Positions 1 to 10,031 are shown, counted from the stretch's first letter. The stretch is DNA of 34,842 bases from Phytomonas francai (GCA_001766655.1 MJCC01000009.1:677556-712397), one strand, 5' to 3'. Notes: a model not told the origin generated them from the letters alone. A program made the numbers and translations.

Positions 1-1060
1 GGGGGGGGGGTGGAACTTTACCCGGTCATTGTGGTTAGCGAGCTTCAGAAAGAAGATGTCTTGGGGTCATGCCCGTCCCCTCGGCTCATCCGGTTGATCG
101 CTTGGACCCTCGGCGCTCGGCCACCGCGTTGATAGGCTACCTCTACCACAGGGAAGGCATAGTAAGTGGTATTTTATAAGGCCGACAGAACAACTTCGGT
201 CCGATCGAGTCGTCGAAGAATCCCAACATTTGCCCTCATGACGTCGGCCACCGCGGGCTGTTCGAACTCGGGGCGAGGGGGATTCGGGCTTCGGTACGGC
301 ACGCAGCCGGGATGTGAGATTTCGTAATAGAGGGGCTTGCGGAGTCGATCCACGACGGACTTCGACACCACAGCGGCTACCATCACCGGCAGTGGGTCGT
401 GGAACTCTGAGGAATGCTCGACGATAAGGACGCCGATCAAGATCGTCATGCGCGAGGTATTAGCCAGAAAAGTACCCGCACCGATAAGCGCGAACGAGCC
501 AGGATCCATGCAGGCATCGGTGCAGAGATAGCCACGATTCGCACGCGCACCCGTGGAGGCCACACGCCAGAGCAGGAGACCAAACCACCTCCCAAAGATT
601 GCACCGATGACGAGACTGGGAACGACCAGACCCCCCCAGCACGGCTGTACCGCTGGACAGGCACGCAAACCCAAAGTACACCACAATTCCAACTATAATG
701 GCAATGACAGCATGCAGAAACCAACACAGAGGAATGTGGCGGTCGTTTTCATTCTAATTTGGCAAGCCCCCCTCATAAGGTACACTCTGCCCTTGGTGTC
801 TGCTCGGTGCGCGCCTGAACCACTCGGATTGCCATCAGTCCTATCGACGACACCAGCGCATCGGTCGATATGGTCGGATGTAGAATTACTAACCTATACC
901 CGCGCTCTCGCCTCAGCCCGTCTTTTATTGCGCGGAGTCCTCAAATTCTCCATATATACCTTTGTGTACGACTTGCAGTAATCCAAACTTTCAAAAGTAT
1001 CGTGATAAGCTCTTCGGACTATAGTTCTTCAGTGTGCATAGTGGCAGGGTTTGTCCCCCC
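1..1060 (-). pseudogene. Disrupted C-terminal half of a CLC chloride channel/transporter
   Basis: CLC proteins move chloride, or exchange it for protons, across membranes. The longest clean piece (692 down to 174) reads GLVVPSLVIGAIFGRWFG, then DPGSFALIGAGTFLANTSRM and PVMVAAVVSKSVVDRL, which match the pore-forming helices after the family's G-x-F-x-P motif. The frame then enters the first CBS domain: TAA at 176-174 falls between VVLSAL and NTTYYAFPVVE, which is still in frame. The piece has no ATG; its first codon is TTG. Upstream coding continues in two other frames. One (about 766-635) holds the membrane helix FLHAVIAIIVGIVVYFGFA. The other (about 1060-775) ends in SSIGLMAIRVVQART. The frame changes fall at C homopolymers (631-637 and 767-772). 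Further in-frame stops lie at 1021-1019, 943-941, 775-773 and 756-754. The N-terminal half, with its GxGxP and GREGP-type motifs, is not found before RRP36. Family assignment is firm. Decay versus sequencing error is undecided. Confidence 0.5.
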
Positions 1061-1797
1061 TCATGCGGGTTTCCCTTCGAAAAAATCCTCGAAACCCTCC
1101 GCCAAAATATGTTCCAATGGCATAAAGGGACTTGAGATGCACACACAAATGTGTCCCCCTCCCCCTTCAATAATCCTCCGCTCTTTTTGGAATGATCATA
1201 GTAGGTTATTGGCCTTGTAAAGCAACTCAATTTCCTGTTGGTGAATTAATTGACGTGAAACAAAAGCACAGACACTCTTTTATATGTTCCAAGTAATGGA
1301 TGCTTAGGGATAGGCATGTCAGCTCGTCAAAATAAACCTAACTGGAATAGGCATTTACTAATCAATCCGAAAGGTATGAGGAAGTAAAACAAAACAAACA
1401 TAGAAAAAGCACGGTTGACCTAAAGTGCAAGACGCTTTTGCAGGGAAAAAATCATGAGAACAAATCGGGCCGCATCTCTAGATGCCCTCCTCTCAATTTA
1501 GAAAAGCCCTCCTTATGGTTATCTTTACACTCGCAAATCGCAAAATGGAATCTGAGGGGGAAGGGTACCAAATGTCAGCAACGGTATTTGCATATTATTT
1601 TTTTTACCCCACTCCCTGTGGGCACATCGACAGCAACAACACAAAAGATTCCCGTGAGCTTCTCCTATCATTGTCCGAAAGAGGGAGGGGAAAACCGATT
1701 ACATTCCTTAAACAGTATCGCCCAAGACTTGTTGAGCACTGCACGTACGAAAATAAGGAATGCCCCTTAAGGACAAAACGCTGTTTGTCGCATCCTC
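1061..1797. other. Intergenic, no supported gene
   Basis: This stretch of about 740 bases lies between the RRP36 stop and the CLC remnant. Plus-strand ORFs here (for example 1482-1916) have no domain and run into RRP36 antisense. I looked for the missing N-terminal CLC motifs on the minus strand and did not see them. The minus strand holds pyrimidine-rich patches, such as the complement of 1668-1690, which could be processing signals. Confidence 0.5.
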
Positions 1798-2463
1798 TTA
1801 GTGTTGCCTCTTACTCTTGCGTGCCAGGTAACGCTCCACTGCGTGCTTACCACCCTTTTTTTCTAAGTTTTCAAAGGTATCGGTATAGATGGCCTTCTTC
1901 ACAACGCTGCGTTTAGGAAAGTAGGGCCTTGATTTCTCACCCGCCTTCACCGCCTGCACCTCTTTACGCATCAATTCCTTCTTGACTTGCGCTTTTCGCG
2001 ATACAGCTGCGTTACCTTTCGTCTTGGATTTGTATAGTTGTGATTCTCTCTTCAGCTTCTCAAGCTCGGCGTAAATGCGCTCTGGCGGTGTCAGCTTGAG
2101 GAGGTTTAGCTCTTGCAGCTGATCTGCACCAAAGATCTCACGCTCATCCTCGGATAAATCGTACTCAGCCAGATCCTCTCCGGCATCCTCCAAGGCAATA
2201 CGCCGGGTAATACACTTGAGACATCGAATCCGATGCTGCCGGAGGGCTTCCTCTTCTTCTAATTTTTCGTGAATAAACTTGTAATTTTTATTAAACAGAG
2301 AGAGATCCGGGTCACCAAACATCGGATCAAAGCGAGGATCAATGGGTCGGTGCCATTGGGGTGCAGGTAGGGCCTGGCCACCCAGCCGCATCGAATTATT
2401 TCGCCGGCTGGGCTTGCTGTGTGCACTGCGCGCTGGGGGGGGCGCGTCGTCGTCGTTGCCCAT
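1798..2463 (-). CDS. RRP36: rRNA biogenesis protein RRP36
   Basis: Encodes 221 residues, start ATG at 2463, stop TAA. RRP36 is a nucleolar protein of the small-subunit processome needed for early pre-rRNA cleavage. Family marks are the early RPIDPRFDPMFG block (about residues 40-51), the following NKNYKFIHEKLEEEE helix, a lysine/arginine-rich middle, and the C-terminal GEKSRPYFPKRSVVKKAIY block followed by a basic tail ending KSKRQH. Length is somewhat below yeast and human homologues, which carry longer N-terminal extensions. The first 35 residues are low-complexity and acidic-then-basic. Upstream (2590-2640 on the plus strand) the minus strand is rich in C/T, a plausible trans-splice tract. 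Assignment is from motif order and is fairly secure. Confidence 0.5.
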   Translation of the reverse strand: MGNDDDAPPPARSAHSKPSRRNNSMRLGGQALPAPQWHRPIDPRFDPMFGDPDLSLFNKNYKFIHEKLEEEEALRQHRIRCLKCITRRIALEDAGEDLAEYDLSEDEREIFGADQLQELNLLKLTPPERIYAELEKLKRESQLYKSKTKGNAAVSRKAQVKKELMRKEVQAVKAGEKSRPYFPKRSVVKKAIYTDTFENLEKKGGKHAVERYLARKSKRQH

Positions 2464-2790
2464 TGGTATTCCTTCAATGGATTCTCGAATTCAGACACCA
2501 CCGCGCTTGTACACAAAGAAAGAGCACACCAGCAAGACACAAACCCACAATAAGAAGTTAAAAATTGTCCTTTTTTTTTTAGCAAAATACTTTCTCGACG
2601 TGGAGAAGCGCAAAAAGGACAGGAGGGAAGGAGTAATAAGTAATGAATAAGGTAGTCGCTGCATGTCTACCCATTTTTCCTTTGGAACCCAAAGTCGCAT
2701 CAAATGAGCTTGCCACTACGCACCGTTCACAGTAGAAGACTCTACGTCGAAGAGATAGATACCTTGGGGAAATAGACGCTCTTTGGGAAA

Positions 2791-3255
2791 TTAACGTCTT
2801 TCTGCTTCCCCATGGTTGGTTTGATCCCCAAAAAGTGTTGTCATATTGTGTAAAAAATTTTCCGACACAAAAGGTAAAACGTTGTACAGGAAGCTCATAT
2901 GTTCCTTTATCAATCCACAAATAAGTTGCTTCTGCACCGGTTTCATGTCACGTGCAGCTTCCTTCCACGCCTCAGAGCTGCTGTAGCTTATCACATCTAC
3001 AAAACGGTTCTCCTGAAGCATATGACGCATCGCACTTTCCAGCTCCGCTGTGGTTAGCGTCTTTTTGATACGCCGCACGTCGTTGGCCGTAACGCGCTGG
3101 ATATTCTCAGGACTAACCCGCCGAAGCCTCTCGGAAAGTGAAAGGGACGATGAATCACTTTCCCTCGCCGCTGAGAGCGAGCTGAACTGCGGGCCTTCCT
3201 CCTGAGCGAATGACCGAGAGGCATCGCTATGTTTACGCCACTTGAATAGAAACAT
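2791..3255 (-). CDS. Hypothetical protein, 154 residues
   Basis: Start ATG at 3255, stop TAA. I do not recognise a family. The first 45 residues are serine-rich and probably disordered. From about residue 45 (LRRVSPENIQRVTANDVRR) to the end the sequence is predicted helical, with amphipathic segments such as LTTAELESAMRHMLQENRFVD and a tryptophan-containing EAWKEAARDMKP. There is no signal peptide, membrane span or known catalytic motif. It sits between RRP36 and TCF25 on the same strand, with about 330 bases to the RRP36 start. Coding status rests on the clean ATG-to-TAA frame, mixed polar composition and position in the gene array. It may be a kinetoplastid-specific protein. Confidence 0.5.
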   Translation of the reverse strand: MFLFKWRKHSDASRSFAQEEGPQFSSLSAARESDSSSLSLSERLRRVSPENIQRVTANDVRRIKKTLTTAELESAMRHMLQENRFVDVISYSSSEAWKEAARDMKPVQKQLICGLIKEHMSFLYNVLPFVSENFLHNMTTLFGDQTNHGEAERR

Positions 3256-3845
3256 TTAGACACACTAGCCAAGTGTTTTCTCCTACCCATGAGGGAGATA
3301 GATATGAAGAGTTATCCACTCAAGTTGATAAAATACCTTTGTAGCATACACGAGCGCGAAACTAGCAACCACCCACTAGGTAAAAAAAAAAAAAAGAGGG
3401 GGTCATTGAGATCATTGGTTGTGGTAGGACCTATATGAGAGATGAACTACTATATCAAAGTTCATACTATCGTGAAGGTGTGATTCACTTGCCAGCACAC
3501 GTATACTCTTATATACCACGCAAATATGAATCATAAAAATAAGACAGGTAATGCCAACAATAGCAAAAGTTTAAGTTGTTAGGGGCAGGGCGCACTAATC
3601 CACTATATTTCTCCAGCACTTCCTCTGCAACAACTTGCTGTTTAAAAAGGGGGTGATAGACATGCTTAGCAAATTAAGGTTCTCCACAAGGGCGTGGGAG
3701 AATCCGTCGTGGTATATGAGAAAGAAATACAGTCTATGCTGCCATAGACCGCATACAAAAGACACCAAGTGCACTAAATTCGATTCAAACCGATGAGGAA
3801 TCATAGGAATCGTTTTCCATTTAAGAGGACCTTTTATGTATCAAA
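3256..3845. other. Intergenic between TCF25 and the 154-residue gene
   Basis: AT-rich DNA with a run of 14 A at 3382-3395. The longest frame is a 69-codon minus-strand ORF (3595-3804, ATG to TAG). A hand count of its codons gives few first-position G and many first-position T, unlike the neighbouring genes, so I treat it as chance. No RNA gene seen. Confidence 0.5.
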
Positions 3846-6434
3846 TTAGTCGTTTTGGCTGGTATCATCACTGGACGCCTCCATATCCTCCCAGTCATTT
3901 TCCTCATCTGAACCTCTGACGTGCGAAGTCGCTTCTTCCGCACGTTGTGATTCCTGCTGTTGGACCACATCGTCGACATTGTTCCACGGGAATAAGGTGC
4001 GCATAAATAACTGCAGGACATTGTCTCGCTGCGGAGGGGGATTTTCCCCCCTAGAGGGTCTGACATCTCCCTGATGAGGGTGTTCCTGGATCTCGCTGCC
4101 GCTTTCGTATTCCTCCAGCTGCCTTACCATGGCAGCTTCGTCGGGATCCAGAGCGTCCAAGCCGAGCAGCTCTTGAGGAATTGCATTATTATTGCACATG
4201 CCCATGATATCCTCCTCGCGCAGTGCAAGGTACATTCTTGCTAGCTCCTCATCCTTCGGATATCGGCACTGCGAGCGACTAAGCCCTACAAGCGCCGTGA
4301 CCAGAGGTGTCGGCGCCGTCGGCGTTCGCTCGGCATTGGCTCCAGAGCTCTCGCCCCCCCCCCTATACTCAGATGGCCCTAGCACCGAGCGCAGAAGCTT
4401 CATTGGCTCTGCGGACTTCCAGAGGTCCGCGTGGCGGGCCACGAAAAATTGGTTAAGTTGTCTGAGAAGAAGAAGCGTCGCGCCCCCTTGGTTGGCGGAC
4501 TGTTTCGCCTCACCCGCTGCCAGGCCCAAGACTTCATCCTGCCAAACTGGATGCACCGCGGCACCTTTGCATATCGCGTCCACGCCCTGGAGCTTCTCGA
4601 CAAGCTCCACGGCTGCGCTAGGAAAGCGCACGATCGCCTGCGCGAGCATTGCGGTTGCAGGGGCGGCAGCCACCAGCATCGCACGCTGGTCAGGGGTAAT
4701 ATCGCGCAGGATCTTGGATTGTTTTTTAGACCGGCTTCCAGCGCGCATAGCAAGGTTCCTGGCGTTCGCGTCAGCGCCTTGCGCGGGCGACGCCTCTTGG
4801 TCCTGCTCCAAATCACGCTCCAGAAAGTATTTTGCGAGGGCCACACTAAAGGCGAAGCTGGGAAGCGTAAGGACCCGGCGGGCGAGATAAAGGTCAATCT
4901 GGTCACTCCTGTACGGACTCAACGAGGGGTCCGGCTGTTCTACCCCACTCGCAGTAGCACCTTCTCGCCGCTCCTCCCCCCCAGCAGTGTTATTGCTTTC
5001 TGGAAGGAACCTATCCAGCAACTTGAGGGAGGTTTCATGAACCTCGACGAGCCACACCCAACGCTTCGCACGTAATGCCAGGTAGTCCATCAGCAGCAGC
5101 ATCCCGCACGGGTCACGAGGGTCGAGCGAAAGCACAAAGCGAGAGATCTCCCATGCGGTGCGAGTGCAACCACGCTGTAGGGCCACGTGCACCCCACATT
5201 GGAGGGCCTGGAAAAGGATTCGGTTCTCTGGACAATCACACGGCACCATGCGCTTGCACCAGGTTTCAGCTATTGGAAAGCGTGATAATAACACACCGAC
5301 GTGGTAGAGCGCCAGATCCACCATCTCGTTCGCTCGAACAATGTTTCCCAATGCACGGAACGTCGCGTAGAGCTGCAGGAGTGTGGGAATGTGATAGGGA
5401 CCTCGATGCAGACAGTTTATGAGATCCTGTGGATTACCTAGCAGCGCTTGACATGCCAATCTCGCAGCTTCGGCCTGGCTGAATTGCGAAGTGTCACAAT
5501 CCAGCTGGTACACAAGCGGTGCTGTGTTGTTGGGGTTGCTATTATTGCTTGTAGTACCTCTACGGCTATGTGCATCCATGGGATTCGGGCTAGCAACCAC
5601 CATTCGGATGCCTAGCGAGTCAAAGGGCGGCCATCGATACCTACTCGGCGTCGCAAAGACGCTGTGCCGAAAGCTTAACTTTATGTAATGCTCAGGGAAA
5701 AGGGAATTGGAACCGTTTTCGGGAAGCCGTCCGTGTGGTCTCAATGGTGTTGAGCCGTCGCCAACATCCTCGACAGCCTCCAAGCCGAAGTTTCGGATGC
5801 GTTCAAGCCGCATATCAAGGTGCTCGGGTGCACATACCAGCATCGAAACCCCTAAAGAGCTCTCCAGCTGATGCGGCTCCAGCGTAGGGATGTTCCCCGT
5901 ACTCCCCTGAGCCCTGTCGCGCTCCCGTAAGACGGCCTCCAGCAGTTTATCTTCCTCCAAATCTTTTTTAGCCTTTTTGGATCCCTTGGATTTTCTTTTA
6001 GTGTTGCGGCCCTGCAAATGAGCCACACCAGTCGCAGGATACTCAGCTCCACCGCGCGAGCCTGGGCTGGCGCTGTCAGTTGGTGCTGCATCCACACTCG
6101 CTGAGACGAGGCGCAGCCCTTCATCACGACCGCTGGTTTTGGGGTCCTCTGAGGGGCACGCTGTGGTCAGGTGAAAATTTTCCTTTGCATCCCGACGCGT
6201 TGCAGCAGCGGCCGTAGAGGGTGCTAGATGATCGCTTGCATCATAGCTATTCTTTCGGGGAGCTGCACTTGTATCGGCTCGTTTCTCTGTCTGGGGTTCG
6301 TTCTTCCTACGTCTACCTTTTAAGGACACGTTAGGCTTCATCGTGTCAATGTTCATATCCATTGGCTCCTCCTCATCGATTCCTGTAGAAGACTTTATCA
6401 GATGATGCAGTCGGCGCATTTGTCGATTCGACAT
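3846..6434 (-). CDS. TCF25: TCF25 / Rqc1-like protein
   Basis: Encodes 862 residues, ATG at 6434, TAA stop. TCF25 (yeast Rqc1) belongs to the ribosome-associated quality control complex that helps ubiquitinated nascent chains reach Cdc48/p97 after ribosome stalling. The N-terminus MSNRQMRRLHHLIK resembles the family's basic start and leads into a long disordered, lysine-rich region (to about residue 230). The conserved helical domain runs from about 240 to 700 and includes LINCLHRGPYHIPTLLQLY (about 333-351), SLDPRDPCGMLLLMDYLALR and RWVWLVEVHE. The acidic C-terminus ends in EENDWEDMEASSDDTSQND. Human TCF25 is about 680 residues; the excess here is in the N-terminal linker and insertions. A TA microsatellite lies directly upstream of the start. 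Assignment is secure from the PYHI-type block and domain order. Confidence 0.5.
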   Translation of the reverse strand: MSNRQMRRLHHLIKSSTGIDEEEPMDMNIDTMKPNVSLKGRRRKNEPQTEKRADTSAAPRKNSYDASDHLAPSTAAAATRRDAKENFHLTTACPSEDPKTSGRDEGLRLVSASVDAAPTDSASPGSRGGAEYPATGVAHLQGRNTKRKSKGSKKAKKDLEEDKLLEAVLRERDRAQGSTGNIPTLEPHQLESSLGVSMLVCAPEHLDMRLERIRNFGLEAVEDVGDGSTPLRPHGRLPENGSNSLFPEHYIKLSFRHSVFATPSRYRWPPFDSLGIRMVVASPNPMDAHSRRGTTSNNSNPNNTAPLVYQLDCDTSQFSQAEAARLACQALLGNPQDLINCLHRGPYHIPTLLQLYATFRALGNIVRANEMVDLALYHVGVLLSRFPIAETWCKRMVPCDCPENRILFQALQCGVHVALQRGCTRTAWEISRFVLSLDPRDPCGMLLLMDYLALRAKRWVWLVEVHETSLKLLDRFLPESNNTAGGEERREGATASGVEQPDPSLSPYRSDQIDLYLARRVLTLPSFAFSVALAKYFLERDLEQDQEASPAQGADANARNLAMRAGSRSKKQSKILRDITPDQRAMLVAAAPATAMLAQAIVRFPSAAVELVEKLQGVDAICKGAAVHPVWQDEVLGLAAGEAKQSANQGGATLLLLRQLNQFFVARHADLWKSAEPMKLLRSVLGPSEYRGGGESSGANAERTPTAPTPLVTALVGLSRSQCRYPKDEELARMYLALREEDIMGMCNNNAIPQELLGLDALDPDEAAMVRQLEEYESGSEIQEHPHQGDVRPSRGENPPPQRDNVLQLFMRTLFPWNNVDDVVQQQESQRAEEATSHVRGSDEENDWEDMEASSDDTSQND

Positions 6435-6436
6435 GG

Positions 6437-6464
6437 TATATTATATATATATATATATATATAT
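6437..6464. repeat. TA dinucleotide microsatellite
   Basis: Alternating T and A directly upstream of the TCF25 start codon, with one interruption near its left end. It probably lies in the 5' untranslated leader or just before it. Confidence 0.5.
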
Positions 6465-6847
6465 GCAGATATATGTTGATATAGATATTTGTGTTTATGT
6501 GTCAAGTAAAGAAGATGTTTTTGGGGAAAATAGCTTCAAGGGGATTAAAAATGCAATTCTTGGTGTAATGATAATGCGCTACTGGCTAGCCCTTAGTGTC
6601 AATTAGTTATGAGAGACGATTTAAAGGGAAAAAATAAGGATCTTACACCTATCGTGGATCGCCCCTCACTGTTTGATACCTGAATTGCTTTAAAAATGTG
6701 TAAAAAGGGAAAAGAAAAAAAGGCTGTGTAGAAGGAATATACATATACCTAAGCTTCGAAAAATGCTTAAAAGTACAGTATGCAACGAGAAGAGCTCTTT
6801 TTAGGTTCCATCTCAATCGTTTCTGACCATTTATGCTGCACCGAGGG

Positions 6848-6874
6848 TTTTTTTTTTTTTTGGGGGGGGGGGGG
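6848..6874. repeat. T14-G13 compound homopolymer
   Basis: Fourteen T immediately followed by thirteen G on the plus strand, so C13 then A14 on the coding strand. A similar T14-AA-G tract lies at 14661-14690. Confidence 0.5.
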
Positions 6875-7565
6875 AATTCATTACCATTGCGTGTATCCTT
6901 TGACATTCTCTGCCAATTTGCATACAAGAGAAGTAAAAAAGATAGACGTAATCCAATAGAGGAAAAGTCCTTCGTTGTGCCCCATCTTGTACATGATGTG
7001 GGCGAATATAGAACGCATAATCATTAAACGAACAGGATTTATACACTTCTTTTGAAGCAATTGCAGACTTCTATGTTTAGTGTGGGTGGTAATGCTGAGT
7101 AGCACACCAAAATCCGTATTCGCCTAACTTACTATGAATAATTGAATAGTGTGAGGCTCGAAGCAAGTTACTTCCCTAGTCACAGAGTGAATACATCAGG
7201 AAGACAATCGTTTGGAATCTTAGAGGGTAACACATCAGGGATTTAAAGGCAAATCGTATTTCATAACGACCAAAGTTTGTGCTGCTAAATGCTTTTTAAA
7301 TAAGAGGGCTTCTTGCTTGATAGACAGGGCAAAATGTATTTTTAGAGGGGAAATATTACACAAAGAGTAAAGTATCACAGCTATTTAGGCCATGTCCGTG
7401 AGACATCTTCCTTAATGTTCTTTCAAACACCAAAAAGAGTCAACGCGACCACACTTTGGAATCAAATAAATATTGGACAGAGTCGTAATGTAGTGAAGCG
7501 ACATAACGAAAGGAATTAGAAATGGGGGTGCAAATAGTCCCTCTATTTTTGATAAATTATTGTCA

Positions 7566-7620
7566 CATACACACACGCACACACACAGACAGATATAATA
7601 TATATATACATTCATATTTA
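7566..7620. repeat. CA then TA simple repeat
   Basis: ACACAC-rich stretch passing into TATATA. It creates a spurious minus-strand ORF with alternating Cys-Val residues. Confidence 0.5.
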
Positions 7621-7754
7621 TATATTTGCTGCAGTGTTAACAACAATATAATGTACAAGTACAGTGGGAGGGGGGCCTATTGATTGAATCAACGTGGTTT
7701 TGTTTAACTTTACATAGGAATAATAATCAAAATGGGCTTTTTTCCTTATAGGGA

Positions 7755-8081
7755 TTAATGAATAACGGATTCATTACCTCCAAGCCCCGCTGGATACTCT
7801 CGAACGAGGACCTCTAGTTTCCGACGACACTCATCCTCTATTAAAAGGCGCTGTTTAGCTTCGGAATCTATCAGCTCTTTACGTTGCTGCTCCTGCATAA
7901 GTCGGTTCTGCAACCATCGTTTCTTGAGCTCTGCAACAAAAGCTATCTGCTTGTCAATCTCTTGGGACATAATATTGAAAAGCCGTATGCGCGCTCTCGC
8001 CTCACGTCGCTCTATCTCAAGACGAACTATACGCTCCAACTTGTACAGTTGCTGAAACAACATGTCTAACTCTCGCCACAT
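7755..8081 (-). CDS. Short coiled-coil protein, 108 residues
   Basis: I place the start at ATG 8081 (MWRELDMLFQQLYKLER). The open frame continues upstream only through a TTG codon. The stop is TAA. Nearly the whole product is one charged helix (about residues 3-90: LEIERREARARIRLF, ELKKRWLQNRLMQEQQRKEL, ECRRKLEVLVREY) with heptad-like spacing, then a short glycine-containing tail GLGGNESVIH. There is no signal or membrane segment. No family recognised; small helical proteins of this kind are common among flagellar or cytoskeletal subunits, but nothing here proves that. A candidate splice acceptor (pyrimidine tract then AG at 8116-8115) lies about 35 bases upstream of the ATG, which supports this start. 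Confidence 0.5.
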   Translation of the reverse strand: MWRELDMLFQQLYKLERIVRLEIERREARARIRLFNIMSQEIDKQIAFVAELKKRWLQNRLMQEQQRKELIDSEAKQRLLIEDECRRKLEVLVREYPAGLGGNESVIH

Positions 8082-8750
8082 GGCGCTGGTTGCAAATATC
8101 AACCCTTTTCCTACCTTTGAAATACGATGAAGTGTAAAAAGTAACGAACTTATTCGAAAAGGAGGAATAAGTCCAGAAAAGAAGCAAACAGACAAAGAGT
8201 CTTTGGTCTATGGAAGCCTAGCCATGTACGACAAGCAAAGCATTTTATTGCTTTTTGGCACGGAAGGCCATCTCTGGAATCAATACCGGGAACAATTCAC
8301 ATGTTTCGAATTTCTCAACAACAGAAAAAGAGGGGAAAAAGAAACCAATCACTTTAACGTTTTATGAGTGCAATCACAAATGATGAGATTCACCTTCAAC
8401 TATCACGACAGCAATACTATAGATTCACTTGCATATGAAGTGCTTAACCCTATAATGGTCATCTGTCTTAGCGTTAGCGGCAAAAGACTCCTTGCAGTGT
8501 TCGAGGAAGCTTTCCCAATGATGAGACAGAGCGTTGATCGCGCAGATCAAATGATTTACTCTACCTCATTTTTTAAAAAAAGCATCTATTTACTGTTTTA
8601 GATATTCATAACTGACATGAAGGGAAAAATGCACTGTAGGAAAACTGCATAAACGACGCATCCCTGGAACAGGGCCAACGCCTTCTCAAAGAAACTTTCT
8701 ACTTCGACGCAAAATACACCTTAGTATATCTTTAAAGACCTCTATTACAT
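8082..8750. other. Intergenic, no supported gene
   Basis: AT-rich. A 73-codon plus-strand ORF (8380-8601, ATG to TAG) is on the opposite strand to every other gene and has no family signature, so it is not called. Confidence 0.5.
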
Positions 8751-9031
8751 TTAAAGGTAAAAATAACGTAGACCTGAAACGATAAAAAAGGTAGATAAAT
8801 TAAGAAAGAGACCAGCTATTGATTTGGCCGTATCGCGCATTTCCTTTCTGTATTCCCTTTCTTTTCTCAAGGATAGAACCCCTGATTTAGAAGCGTAATT
8901 CCACTTTGAATTTGTAACCCCGGAGAGCTTCCTTTCGTATATATTCACGACAAGGAACAAGATAAAGGTATATCATTCAACTCTGCTAACCATTGCTTTT
9001 TTCCGTAAGAATTCCACCTCCTCTCACCCAT
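8751..9031 (-). pseudogene. Possible frame-broken small membrane protein
   Basis: The minus strand carries a TAA-terminated open segment (about 8980-8751) with no ATG at its head. It contains NIYERKLSGVTNSKWNY, a charged stretch LRKEREYRKEMRDTAK and a C-terminal hydrophobic segment GLFLNLSTFFIVSGLRYFYL, like a tail-anchored or mitochondrial membrane protein. A second frame starting at ATG 9031 reads MGERRWNSYGKKQWLAELND and stops with TGA at 8947-8945, exactly where the first segment becomes plausible. A pyrimidine tract ending in CCCGAG lies upstream (about 9082-9115). One missing base near 8947 would join them into about 95 residues. I infer either a sequencing error or a degraded gene. No homologue recognised; this could be chance. 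Confidence 0.5.
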
Positions 9032-9689
9032 GTCGTTGAAAATGATATATCCGACGAATCACTTCACTTTATCGTAGCCTCAAGGTTTAACGCCTCGGGT
9101 AAAGAAGGGAATGGTGGGACAAGGAAGCGTCAAGCATCTAAAACCTCTTACTTTAGGAAGTTAGGTTTTGAGCCACGGTTATGAGAATTAAGTCTGGGGT
9201 GGAGTTCTAGCTGTGGGGCTTGCGATCTATGCTTTATCCTCGAATTACCCCTCCGTATTTTATGCTGTACAGTTTGGGTATGCGGATCCGAATCAATTAT
9301 AACACTACAGAGAAGAGTCACCTTCCGTCCGCAGCATCAGGATATGCATCATTTCATGAAATGGCAAAGTTAAAAGTAGATAGACTTTAAATGACGTATC
9401 TGTGGGATCTACACCCGCAACCGGAAGTAAATTTCGTGCTTACTTTAAGGTAAGGTCATATACATGTAGTTGCGCACTGTGACGGGAGATAAAGGGGCAT
9501 GCGGCTCTATAGCGGAACAACACCATATTTGAATCTCACATACATCACCGCGTCTTCTGCTCACCTAATTCGATTAGATGAAACAACAAAAACAAAACGG
9601 TGCATAAAACTCTATTAAAGCAGGAGAGGGGAGGGGGTGGGGGGGATTGCTTTCACAGATGCAAAAAGAATCAACCATGCAATATGAAA

Positions 9690-10031
9690 TTACTTGGGAA
9701 AATAAGAAGAAAATGGAATTCGTGCTGAAAAAATCTACGGTAAACGGTAAATAACTTTTTTCGTCCGCCTTTCCAGGTACCTTAAGCGTCATTTGGCGGA
9801 AATACCGCTTCCCTTGGGCTTGCTCCGGGTATCGCCTTCACTCCCCTTGTTGTGGCGCTGCATTAAAATACGAAGTGTCGCTCGCGGCGCAAGCTGCGGG
9901 CAGACATCATTCGCATCGGATTTAGTCTTGGCACTCGCTTTCTTCGAAGGGGTCAGGTTTTTGAAAATGCTGTGCGTGAAGGTATCATTCTAATTTTTAT
10001 GCCACCTAGTTCCCGAGTATACATTTTGCTT
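9690..10031 (-). pseudogene. Coding-like tail in frame with the upstream coiled-coil gene
   Basis: Below the TGA that ends the 522-residue coiled-coil gene the same frame continues: 13 codons, TAG (9992-9990), then 66 codons of basic, GC-rich sequence (THSIFKNLTPSKKASAKTKS ... RILMQRHNKGSEGDTRSKPK) to TGA (9791-9789), then 17 codons to TAG (9737-9735), then TAA (9692-9690). In the 66-codon piece the third position is the most GC-rich by hand count (about 40 of 65). The local GC content resembles coding DNA rather than the AT-rich flanks. No ATG opens this piece. It may be a lost C-terminal extension, a readthrough product, or a neighbouring gene fragment. See the findings. Confidence 0.5.

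Larger units (their letters stand above)
6435..7754. other. 1.3 kb intergenic region, simple repeats
   Basis: No gene supported. It contains a TA microsatellite (about 6437-6464), a T14-G13 double homopolymer (6848-6874) and a CA/TA-rich patch (about 7566-7620). Minus-strand ORFs here are built from these repeats (runs of Pro, Lys, or Cys-Val) and mostly lack ATG starts. Confidence 0.5.

Noticed and set aside
1438..1916. Plus-strand ORFs of 110-144 codons
   Set aside because: They partly overlap RRP36 antisense, with no domain or plausible splice signal.
3595..3804. 69-codon minus-strand ORF
   Set aside because: It has few first-position G and many first-position T codons, no domain, and lies in AT-rich intergenic DNA.
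8380..8601. 73-codon plus-strand ORF
   Set aside because: It lies on the opposite strand, with no motif and no support from composition.
8993..9372. Plus-strand frame with one internal TGA, about 120 codons
   Set aside because: It has no ATG start and opposite strand to all genes. It shows that long frames appear easily once TGA is allowed.
8751..9605. A minus-strand frame of 284 codons if all stops are read as Trp/Glu
   Set aside because: It needs about 13 reassigned codons, and first-position base use above 9000 is not coding-like by hand count. Only the lower part is kept as a possible gene.
9574..9792. 72-codon minus-strand ORF with Pro/Cys/Phe-rich end
   Set aside because: It overlaps the coiled-coil tail in another frame and is largely pyrimidine-tract translation.
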